From Thermodesulfovibrio sp. (lineage in GTDB: Bacteria; Nitrospirota; Thermodesulfovibrionia; Thermodesulfovibrionales; JdFR-85): a DNA stretch of 18,355 nucleotides. Under the pieces are notes generated by a model. It was given only the letters and a program-made list of their open reading frames with translations. It made no database searches and was not told the DNA's origin. The translations under genes and the position numbers were made by a program. The stretch is taken from positions 1-18,355 of the forward strand of contig JALUAR010000100.1 of NCBI GenBank assembly GCA_027050975.1. Direction: 5' to 3'. This document shows, one piece after another, positions 1 to 6,383 of the stretch; position 1 is the stretch's first letter; each line of letters opens with the position of its first letter.

Positions 1-72
1 AAAGACAGGATAGAAAGCGATAACACAGGCAGGGCTTACAGGGCTGTTGTTCTGTTAGGTAAAAGGCTGTAG
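1..72 (+). CDS. C-terminal end of an upstream protein (partial)
   Basis: Frame 1 is open from the window edge to a TAG stop at 70-72 and gives 23 residues ending in VVLLGKRL. The next gene starts only 11 bp later, so the two are probably co-transcribed. The alternating polar and hydrophobic residues near the end would suit the last beta strand of an outer-membrane receptor. Outer-membrane proteins usually end in Phe, however, and this one ends in Leu, so that identity is only a guess. Too little is present to name a family. Confidence 0.5.
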   Translation, partial: KDRIESDNTGRAYRAVVLLGKRL

Positions 73-80
73 AGGAGGTA
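71..80 (+). promoter_or_regulatory. Ribosome binding site fixing a TTG start
   Basis: AGAGGAGGTA lies 3-4 bp before the TTG at 84. This strong Shine-Dalgarno match, and the signal peptide that begins shortly after, support the TTG as the start of the first complete gene. It overlaps the stop codon of the preceding gene, which suggests translational coupling. Confidence 0.6.
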
Positions 81-83
81 GGA

Positions 84-1040
84 TTGAGGGGGCAGAGTAC
101 TGCTTCATTATCCGGAACTGCTAAAAGATTTTTTTTGATAATAAGCATCATACTCTTTCTGGTATGCCAAGGGGGTCCTTTGCATGCTTCGGAAAAGACT
201 GTTGTCGGTGTGATTTTCTCTGCTGATATTCCCTACTACAGAGCCATTCATCAGGCATTTTCCAGAGTTATAAAGGAACGGGGCTATGCAGGAAAGATTC
301 AGCTCATAATCCAACGACCTAACCCTGACACACTTGCCTGGAGTAATGCAATCAGAAAGGTTTTGGCCTATGATGCCAGTATCATTATCACCTATGGATC
401 TGGTGCGGCATTTCAGGCAACCTACGAGACAACTTCTGTTCCCATTGTTTATGCTGGTGTGTATGCTCCTGACAAGATTGACCTAAAGAAAAAGAATGTT
501 TATGGTGTGGGCTTTAGAGTGCCTGTATCAAGTCTGTTGAGATATCTGCGGCAGATGAAAGAGATCAAGAGGCTGGGAATAGTTTTTTCGGAGATCGAAC
601 CAGATTCTGTCCAACAGATGAAGGATGTTGTTAATTCATGCAGAAGATTTTCTTTGCCTTACGTTCAGCTGTCTGTGAAAAGGTGTCGAGAGGTTAAAGA
701 ACGTTTGAAACTTTACAATTACGATTCCCTTTTCCTGACAAATAGCGCCCTTGTTGGTAAGTACTATCCTGACTGCAAGGGTATATCCGATACCAACACC
801 GTGCCTGCAGTAACTACCATGAAAGGATATGAGGATTTGGTGATAGTTACCCTTACCCCTGATACAGAGATTGAAGGAGCCTTGCTTGCCGATATATTGA
901 TTGACCTGTTGAGGGGCAAAAAACCCGAAAATAAAATTGTTACAAATAATAAACTGGTTTTCAATATGAAGAAAGCAAAGAAGTTGGGAATATCCTTCCC
1001 TATAGAACTTATAACAGGAGCAGACAGGGTAATAAAATGA
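84..1040 (+). CDS. ABC transporter substrate-binding protein, ABC_sub_bind (PF04392)-like
   Basis: The 318-residue product is a predicted periplasmic solute-binding protein. A basic N-terminus is followed by a hydrophobic signal segment at about residues 15-35. The mature part has the two-lobe pattern of this family: VVGVIFSADIPYYRAIHQAF, an I-I-I-T-Y-G-S-G-A-A stretch near residue 100, then SVPIVYAGVYAPD. The C-terminus (NNKLVFNMKKAKKLGISFP) is the family's typical ending. In this family the ligands are mostly unknown, with amino acids and aromatic compounds suggested in some members. The gene overlaps the following PhnD-like gene by 4 bp (ATGA). No permease or ATPase gene is adjacent, so it may serve a sensory system rather than uptake. 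The family call is firm; the ligand is unknown. Confidence 0.8.
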   Translation: MRGQSTASLSGTAKRFFLIISIILFLVCQGGPLHASEKTVVGVIFSADIPYYRAIHQAFSRVIKERGYAGKIQLIIQRPNPDTLAWSNAIRKVLAYDASIIITYGSGAAFQATYETTSVPIVYAGVYAPDKIDLKKKNVYGVGFRVPVSSLLRYLRQMKEIKRLGIVFSEIEPDSVQQMKDVVNSCRRFSLPYVQLSVKRCREVKERLKLYNYDSLFLTNSALVGKYYPDCKGISDTNTVPAVTTMKGYEDLVIVTLTPDTEIEGALLADILIDLLRGKKPENKIVTNNKLVFNMKKAKKLGISFPIELITGADRVIK

Positions 1041-1921
1041 GGTGGCTATTTGGGGTCGTTCTGTCTCTATTTATCTTTTTATCCCCCTCCCTTATAAAAT
1101 CTGAGGAGCGGCAGCTTCTCATCGGACTCATACCAGAGCAGAACATCTTCAGACAGATGGAAAGATATATGCCCCTTTCTGAATATTTGGAGAAACGTAC
1201 AGGGATCAAAGTGAGGCTGACGATCCTAAGTCGTTTTGGAGATATTATTGACCGCTTTACTCAACGTGGTATGGATGGTGCATTTTTCGGAGACCTTACC
1301 GGAGTCCTTGCAATGGAGAAGCTCTCCGTGGAACCAATAGTAAGGCCTGTAACTCCCGATGGATCAAGTACAGTTCATGGCTACATTATCGTCAGGAAGG
1401 ATAGTAACATTAATACTGTAGAGGACATGAAGGGTAAGGTGATTGCTTTCGTAGACAGGGCAACGGTTACAGGCTATCTCTATCCGATCTTTTACTTCAG
1501 GAGTCAGGGAATAGAAAATATTGATGAGTTTTTCAGAGAGTATTATTTTACGGGAAGTCACGATGCATCTGTATATGCTGTGCTGGATGGAAGAGCGGAT
1601 GTAGGTTGTGTTAAAAATACGATATTTGAGAACCTTGTAAAAAAGGATCCTTCTATTGGCGAGGAATTGAAGATTCTTATACGTTCACCTGAGATGCCTG
1701 ATAGTACTCTATGTTTAAAAACATCACTGTCAGAGGATACGAAACGACTAATAAGGGAGACCTTGCTTTCCATGTCTGACGATAGTGAAGGTCAGAAGGT
1801 TCTTGAAAAGATGAAAATAAAAAGATTTATCAGGGCATCAAAAAAGGACTTTTCTCCTGTATACAATATGCTAAAAGCCATGGGGCTTTCTGTAGATACG
1901 TATCAGTACAAACTTCAATAA
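1037..1921 (+). CDS. PhnD-like phosphate/phosphite/phosphonate-type solute-binding protein
   Basis: The product has 294 residues with a signal peptide at about 1-22. The mature protein begins RQLLIGLIPEQNIFRQMERY and has PLSEYLEKRTG, the typical opening of PF12974 periplasmic binding proteins. Later come GYIIVRKDSNINTVEDMKGK, the highly conserved second-lobe motif of the family, and a DASVYAVLDGRADVG segment. Family members bind phosphonates, phosphite, phosphate or unrelated ligands, and many stand-alone copies sit beside histidine kinases. That is the case here: the gene overlaps the first binding-protein gene by 4 bp and ends 3 bp before a histidine kinase gene, with no transporter components nearby. 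A role in presenting a ligand to the kinase is an inference. Confidence 0.8.
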   Translation: MRWLFGVVLSLFIFLSPSLIKSEERQLLIGLIPEQNIFRQMERYMPLSEYLEKRTGIKVRLTILSRFGDIIDRFTQRGMDGAFFGDLTGVLAMEKLSVEPIVRPVTPDGSSTVHGYIIVRKDSNINTVEDMKGKVIAFVDRATVTGYLYPIFYFRSQGIENIDEFFREYYFTGSHDASVYAVLDGRADVGCVKNTIFENLVKKDPSIGEELKILIRSPEMPDSTLCLKTSLSEDTKRLIRETLLSMSDDSEGQKVLEKMKIKRFIRASKKDFSPVYNMLKAMGLSVDTYQYKLQ

Positions 1922-1924
1922 AAA

Positions 1925-3889
1925 ATGAGAAAAAAGATAATAAAATATCTTTTGGCTATTTTTGTGCTTTTCAGCATCGGTGGGGGAGCCTCAATATTAG
2001 CCCTTACCAGAGTTACGACCAATCTCCAGAACCTTATCAATCTTCACAGAGTGGAGATAATCAGACAGGACTTATTGATAAATATTAAGACGGTCCAGAA
2101 TAATCTCTTCACTATCGGAACCACCTTTGGTCCCGAGTTGGATGTTATTGTGCAGAATGTTCTTTCTCTTGACAGTGCTGTTCGAAGATGTTCAAGTTGT
2201 CATCACAGTCCAGAACTAACAGCAAAACTCAAAAACATGCAGAACCTTGTTGACAAGTATAAAGATGCGCTAAGTGCCTTTATTACGACTACAGCAGACC
2301 CTGAAAGGGTGGAACGTCTTAAAGAGGTGGCTGTTGATATTGGTGACTATCTCATGTTCAATGCCAGGGAAATGACTTTTATTGCACACCAGAGATTGCA
2401 AAGCAGGACGGAAAGGGCGTTAGACCAGGTTCAATACATCAGACACATCCTCTTGCTGAGTCTTTTCGGAACGATGATGATAGGCTTTTTTGTGGCTTTG
2501 CGTCTTACACGAGAAATAGTAAACCCTGTTCAGGTGCTCTCAAAGGCTGCCAAGGAGGTGGCCGAGGGAAAACTTGGGTATACGGTTGATCTGTCCGATG
2601 GTACCGAGTTCGGCATGCTCGCAAGGACATTTAATGAGATGAGCATGTCGTTACGCCAATGGCATGACCGTACCCTCAAGTACATGGCAAAACTTAAGGG
2701 GCTTCACAGGGTGACCTTATCACTTCATATGGTTACTTCTCCCGAGGATATAATAAACGAGTTTGTTTATGGTGTATCAGACTTTGTGGATGCTGAATAC
2801 ATATTGCTCTTTCTTTACGAGAATGAGCAAAAGAGATATATCCAGAAGGCACAAAACATTAATGAGGATTTTGCAAATATAGAGTATGACGAGACTTTTG
2901 TTTATGAGATCTACAAGAGATGTAATCAGAGGGCCTGTCGGCTGCTTCCGTCAGATGAGAATTTTCAAAGACTCTTTCCCGATAGAACAGATCTTAAGGA
3001 TGCCTTTATTTTGTGGATAAGACAGAAAGATAAATTAAAAGGTTTCCTTCTTATTCTTAACAGGAGAGACAACTTCTCGGAAGATGATGTGAGGCTTATC
3101 AGCATAATAGCCAACAACTTCGCTGTTGCCATGGATAATGCCCGACTGTATAAAGATCTGCAGGAACAGATGAGGAGACTTAGGGAGGCTCAGGAACAGC
3201 TCGTTCAGGCAGCAAAGCTGGCAGCAATAGGAGAGTTAGCGGCAAATATAGCCCATGAGATAAATAATCCTCTTACAACCATACTCGGGTATGCGGAACT
3301 GATGAAGGAAGAGGAAGACATGGAAGGGATAAAGAATGATCTCAACGTTATAGAGTCCGAGTCATTACGGGCTCGTGATATAGTCCAACAGTTGCTTGAG
3401 TTTTCCAGAAAAAGACCGCTTAATCTCGAATATGTGGACATCAATCAGGTGCTTGATGAGGTCTTGAAGTTTGTCACTCCGAATATTAAAGGCACAGGAA
3501 TTCGTCTAAGAAAGGAATATGGAGAGCTTCCGCCTATCAAGGCTGATGCAAACCAGATAAAACAGGTATTCCTGAATCTCATAAATAACGCAATTCATGC
3601 AATGCCTGAAGGAGGTACACTTGATATAACCACATCCACAAAGGACGGGTTCGTTTGTATTGAGATATCAGATACTGGAGTGGGAATTCCTGATGATATT
3701 CTGCCCAGGATATTTGAACCATTTTTCACTACAAAGAAGGAAAAAGGTACAGGTTTAGGATTGCCAATAAGTTACAGGATTATAGAAGGTCATGGCGGCA
3801 AGATTGAGGTTAGAAGCAAAGTACAAGAGGGTACAACTTTCAGGGTCTATCTTCCATTTAAGGGACCTTCTTTACAAAGATCTCCTTAG
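1925..3889 (+). CDS. Sensor histidine kinase with periplasmic CxxCH haem-c motif, HAMP, GAF, HisKA and HATPase domains
   Basis: The product has 654 residues. A transmembrane helix at about 7-28 is followed by a helical periplasmic region (30-172) containing C89-S-S-C92-H93, a covalent haem-c attachment motif. Next are a second membrane helix (about 174-192), a HAMP segment (193-245), a GAF-like region (about 257-405), a coiled linker (408-432), and the kinase core. The core shows the H box AHEINNPL (H444), N box NLINNAIHAM (551-560), G1 DTGVGIP (583-589) and G2 GTGLGLP (608-614). No receiver domain is fused and no response regulator lies in the window. The two binding-protein genes directly upstream suggest one signalling unit. 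Haem-c motifs are known in sensor domains of some kinases and chemoreceptors that respond to redox or gases; the signal here is not evident. The 3' end overlaps the convergent regulator gene by 32 bp. Confidence 0.9.
   Translation: MRKKIIKYLLAIFVLFSIGGGASILALTRVTTNLQNLINLHRVEIIRQDLLINIKTVQNNLFTIGTTFGPELDVIVQNVLSLDSAVRRCSSCHHSPELTAKLKNMQNLVDKYKDALSAFITTTADPERVERLKEVAVDIGDYLMFNAREMTFIAHQRLQSRTERALDQVQYIRHILLLSLFGTMMIGFFVALRLTREIVNPVQVLSKAAKEVAEGKLGYTVDLSDGTEFGMLARTFNEMSMSLRQWHDRTLKYMAKLKGLHRVTLSLHMVTSPEDIINEFVYGVSDFVDAEYILLFLYENEQKRYIQKAQNINEDFANIEYDETFVYEIYKRCNQRACRLLPSDENFQRLFPDRTDLKDAFILWIRQKDKLKGFLLILNRRDNFSEDDVRLISIIANNFAVAMDNARLYKDLQEQMRRLREAQEQLVQAAKLAAIGELAANIAHEINNPLTTILGYAELMKEEEDMEGIKNDLNVIESESLRARDIVQQLLEFSRKRPLNLEYVDINQVLDEVLKFVTPNIKGTGIRLRKEYGELPPIKADANQIKQVFLNLINNAIHAMPEGGTLDITTSTKDGFVCIEISDTGVGIPDDILPRIFEPFFTTKKEKGTGLGLPISYRIIEGHGGKIEVRSKVQEGTTFRVYLPFKGPSLQRSP
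2189..2203 (+). other. CxxCH haem-c attachment motif in the kinase sensor domain
   Basis: The codons tgt-tca-agt-tgt-cat encode C89-S-S-C92-H93 between the two membrane helices, so the motif should face the periplasm, where cytochrome-c maturation occurs. A second His follows (H94). H41 lies in the same periplasmic region and could be a distal ligand, but this is speculative. It is the only CxxCH in the protein. Confidence 0.6.
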
Positions 3890-4526
3890 CGATGTCAGGG
3901 TCAAGAGCAACAGTTGTCTCGTCAACCTTGACAACCACCGAAGGCCATCTCTGTAGCAATTTAATCACACTCCCTGCATTGATTCCTATTGAGTTCAGCC
4001 TGTTCAGTCTTGATGGGTCAGAAGGTACGATATAAACAATTCTTCCTTCCTTGCCAACCTCGAAATCAGAAAGACTTCTGACCAGAGGCTTTACTTCGAT
4101 TCTATAGCGCTTGCAGCACTCACCTCTTGGAATGGGTTTGCCATGAGGGCATGTTGGAGGATGTCCCAAAAAGGTACAGACACTATCTGTCAGTTCTTCA
4201 CTAAGAATATGCTCCATTCTACAGGCATCCTCATGAATGCTCTCCTCTTTCATCTCGAATACATCGGCAAAGAGACGCTCGGCCAATCTGTGTCTTCTGA
4301 CAATACCGCGGGCAATCTCCTCCCCTTCGGGTGTAAAATCCACGGCATCTCCTGTTATCTTTATCAGACCTTTATTGAGTAATTCCCTGATTACAGCCTC
4401 GGTGTTTTCATCATCGGAGCAGCCGTGCAGAAGCTTAAGAGTAGCCTTATCCTCCTCCTTTAATACCCATAATAGCTCAAGAGCCTCTTCAAGTCTTTCC
4501 TGTTCCATAAGTGATATTATAACCAA
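3858..4526 (-). CDS. DtxR-family metal-dependent transcriptional regulator with FeoA-like C-terminal domain
   Basis: The product has 222 residues from a TTG start, or 216 from the ATG at 4508. The N-terminus is a winged helix-turn-helix (about 10-75). The dimerisation and metal-binding part carries H79, E83, H98, C102, E105 and H106 (from the TTG), the same residues at the same spacing as the metal ligands of DtxR. CPHGKPIP (126-133) is the family's linker signature, and residues about 145-222 resemble the SH3/FeoA domain. Extra cysteines (C126, C137, C138) surround the linker. Family members repress or activate iron or manganese homeostasis genes when metal is bound. The gene converges on the histidine kinase and is divergent from the ABC operon, which shares its upstream region and is a possible target. 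Which metal it senses cannot be read from the sequence. Confidence 0.88.
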   Translation of the reverse strand: MVIISLMEQERLEEALELLWVLKEEDKATLKLLHGCSDDENTEAVIRELLNKGLIKITGDAVDFTPEGEEIARGIVRRHRLAERLFADVFEMKEESIHEDACRMEHILSEELTDSVCTFLGHPPTCPHGKPIPRGECCKRYRIEVKPLVRSLSDFEVGKEGRIVYIVPSDPSRLNRLNSIGINAGSVIKLLQRWPSVVVKVDETTVALDPDIAKEIFVKKVP

Positions 4527-4544
4527 AGAATGGGTATTTTTAAC
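4516..4544 (-). promoter_or_regulatory. Candidate promoter of the DtxR-family gene, possibly leaderless
   Basis: On the minus strand a perfect TATAAT lies at 4521-4516, with a weak -35 (GTTAAA, 4544-4539) 17 bp upstream. The ATG at 4508 begins 7 nt after the -10, about where transcription would start. No Shine-Dalgarno precedes either the TTG (4526) or the ATG. If this promoter is real, the message would be leaderless from the ATG and the TTG start would not be used. Confidence 0.35.
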
Positions 4545-4562
4545 ACTATGATTGGCACCGGT

Positions 4563-4570
4563 AACATGTT
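4563..4570. promoter_or_regulatory. Small palindrome AACATGTT over the ABC operon -35
   Basis: A perfect 8-bp palindrome ends on the first two bases of the TTGACA -35 element and lies between the divergent regulator and ABC operon. It is a possible operator half, but it is short and could be chance. Confidence 0.2.
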
Positions 4571-4600
4571 GACAAAGGAGACTTTAATTTTTTATATAAT
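4569..4600 (+). promoter_or_regulatory. Sigma70-like promoter of the ABC (GldA/F/G) operon
   Basis: A consensus TTGACA (4569-4574) is followed after 18 bp by TATATA (4593-4598). TATAAT copies also lie at 4595-4600 and 4603-4608, in a run of A and T. The start codon of the ATPase at 4759 is roughly 150 nt downstream, giving a long leader that contains two hairpins. The -35 match is strong, but the spacing to the perfect TATAAT at 4595 is long (20 bp). Confidence 0.5.
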
Positions 4601-4637
4601 TTTATAATAGACTGGAAAACCCTCTTTAGCTTGGGAT

Positions 4638-4659
4638 TCCCTGTGGCTTGCCACAGGGA
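4638..4659. repeat. Perfect hairpin repeat, copy 1
   Basis: The stem CCCTGTGG (4639-4646) pairs perfectly with CCACAGGG (4651-4658) around the loop CTTG. An outer T-A pair at 4638/4659 extends it to 9 bp. It sits in the untranslated leader of the ABC operon and resembles copy 2 about 70 bp downstream. The form is that of REP-like or other small palindromic intergenic elements. Confidence 0.55.
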
Positions 4660-4709
4660 GGAAGATCTATTACGAAAAAATTTTTCCCTTATTTCTTCAA
4701 AACAAGATA

Positions 4710-4728
4710 CCCTGCGCTTGATGCAGGG
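4710..4728. repeat. Hairpin repeat, copy 2
   Basis: The stem CCCTGC (4710-4715) pairs with GCAGGG (4723-4728) around GCTTGAT. It shares with copy 1 the CCCTG arm, a CTTG in the loop, and the trailing CAGGGAG. Together they look like two diverged copies of one element. It ends about 30 bp before the ATPase start codon, so a folded form could affect translation; that is inference. Confidence 0.45.
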
Positions 4729-4758
4729 AGATTGATTTCTTCTCTATACGATACAAAA

Positions 4759-5682
4759 ATGATCTCCGTTGAATCCCTTTCTAAACGTTATGGCGAAATA
4801 AAAGCTGTAAATGACCTCACCTTCGAGATTAAAAAGGGTGAGGTAGTAGGTTTCCTTGGTCCCAACGGAGCCGGAAAAACCACCACTATGCAGATAATTA
4901 CAGGTTTCATAAAACCATCCGAAGGCAGGGCCCTGATTGACGGGGTTGATGTTACCGTCTCTCCCATAACTGTAAAGGAAAGGATCGGGTATCTGCCTGA
5001 AAACACCCCCCTTTATGATGACCTGTCGGTTTTTGACTTTCTCTCATTTGTGGCATCGGTAAGGAAATTGAACGGAAAAAGAGATCAGGCAATAAAGGAG
5101 ACTTCCGAAAGGTGTGGAATTACAGAGGTGCTTGACAGACCCATCGGAACACTTTCAAAAGGATACAGACAGCGTGTGGGGCTGGCTCAGGCTATTTTGC
5201 ATGATCCTCCGATACTAATACTCGACGAGCCCACATCAGGGCTTGATCCTATCCAGATAGGTGAGATAAGGGAATTGATCAGGGAGCTTGGAAGAGAGAA
5301 GACGGTACTTCTTTCGACACACATCCTGCCGGAGGTTGAGCAGACATGTAACAGAGTGATTGTGATAAATAGAGGGAGCATTGTAGCAGATAGCCAGATA
5401 GAGAACTTAAAGGCGGAACTTTCCGGTGGCAGTATAAGAGTTCAGTACAAGGGGAGTACACCGCCGGATAAATTCAGGAGCTTCGGCCGTATTGAGGATG
5501 TTGTAGAAGATGAAGGTGTGTGGAGCTTTAGAATAACCCCCAAGGAGCCAACTATGGATATTCGGGAAGAGATATTTATTTTCTGTAAGGAGAGGGATAT
5601 TGTACTTCTTGAAATGTACAGAGAGAAACGTTCACTTGAGGAGATCTTCAAGGAGTTGACCCTGGAGGGAGATTCCCGATGA
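4759..5682 (+). CDS. ABC transporter ATP-binding protein, GldA-like
   Basis: The product has 307 residues from the ATG at 4759, which opens the conserved MISVESLSKRYGEIKAV. A longer in-frame reading from 4648 would only translate the hairpin repeats, so it was not used. Visible motifs are Walker A GPNGAGKT (34-41), the signature LSKGYRQ (132-138), Walker B ILILDE (152-157), a D-loop SGLD, and the H-loop His188 in LSTH. The C-terminal 90 residues match the accessory region of exporter-type ABC-2 ATPases. The gene starts an operon with a permease, a GldG-like protein and a DUF4340 protein, and overlaps the permease gene by 4 bp. It should power the membrane complex from the cytoplasmic side. 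The substrate is unknown; in Bacteroidota the related GldA works with GldF and GldG in gliding. Confidence 0.9.
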   Translation: MISVESLSKRYGEIKAVNDLTFEIKKGEVVGFLGPNGAGKTTTMQIITGFIKPSEGRALIDGVDVTVSPITVKERIGYLPENTPLYDDLSVFDFLSFVASVRKLNGKRDQAIKETSERCGITEVLDRPIGTLSKGYRQRVGLAQAILHDPPILILDEPTSGLDPIQIGEIRELIRELGREKTVLLSTHILPEVEQTCNRVIVINRGSIVADSQIENLKAELSGGSIRVQYKGSTPPDKFRSFGRIEDVVEDEGVWSFRITPKEPTMDIREEIFIFCKERDIVLLEMYREKRSLEEIFKELTLEGDSR

Positions 5683-6383
5683 GAATAACGGCACTTGTAA
5701 AGAAGGAGTTAAAGCACTTTTTCCTCTCTCCCCTGGCATATGTTGTGATGGCAATATTCCTTATTATTTCAGGTTGGTTTTTCGTAAACACTCTCTTTCT
5801 TTCCAAAGAAGCCGAGTTGAGAGGGCTGCTTGATATCATGCCTCTGCTTTTAATGTTCTTTATCCCCGCCCTTACAATGCGTTCGATAGCTGAGGAGCGG
5901 AAGATAGGAACCGTCCAGCTGCTTCTGACCCTTCCTGTTAAGGAATGGGAGGTGATCTTCAGTAAGTATATAGCCTCTGTAGTCTTTTTTGTGGTTATGC
6001 TTCTTTTTACTCTCTTTTATCCGGTTCTGCTGTACCTTTTAGGAAGACCGGATACAGGAATGATAATAACCGACTATATCGGGCTTTTTATGCTCGGAGC
6101 CACATACATATCCATAGGCATCTTTGCCTCTGCACTCACATCGAGCCAGGTGATAGGGTTTATTATCGGTTTTGCCCTTATATTCTGCTTTTTTGTCCTT
6201 GGCCGACTGGAACCGATTATGCCGGTGAAGATTCAGCCCCTGATAGAAAGTGTATCAATAATTACTCACTTCGAGAATCTTCTGAGAGGGGTGATAAACT
6301 CTTCGGATCTCGTTTATTATCTTACGGTAAATCTCTTCTTCCTCACTATTGCAACATATGTGCTTGAGGAGAGAAGAAAATGA
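5679..6383 (+). CDS. ABC-2 type permease, GldF-like
   Basis: The 234-residue product has about six hydrophobic segments (near 16-38, 51-66, 97-120, 131-152, 155-176 and 215-228). It carries the motif typical of this permease family, FFIPALTMRSIAEERKIGT followed by LLLTLPV (60-87), after the first periplasmic loop. The short N-terminus MRITALVKKELKHFFLSP is also characteristic. It overlaps the ATPase gene upstream and the GldG-like gene downstream by 4 bp each, so a stoichiometric complex is likely. It forms the membrane channel of the transporter. The family call is firm; what it moves is unknown. Confidence 0.87.
   Translation: MRITALVKKELKHFFLSPLAYVVMAIFLIISGWFFVNTLFLSKEAELRGLLDIMPLLLMFFIPALTMRSIAEERKIGTVQLLLTLPVKEWEVIFSKYIASVVFFVVMLLFTLFYPVLLYLLGRPDTGMIITDYIGLFMLGATYISIGIFASALTSSQVIGFIIGFALIFCFFVLGRLEPIMPVKIQPLIESVSIITHFENLLRGVINSSDLVYYLTVNLFFLTIATYVLEERRK

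Noticed and set aside
4237..4551. Plus-strand frame opposite the DtxR-family gene
   Set aside because: It is a Ser-rich shadow; the minus strand carries all conserved metal-ligand residues of the family.
4648..4758. N-terminal extension of the ABC ATPase by 37 codons
   Set aside because: It would translate the two hairpin repeats, has no ribosome binding site, and the conserved family sequence begins at the ATG at 4759.
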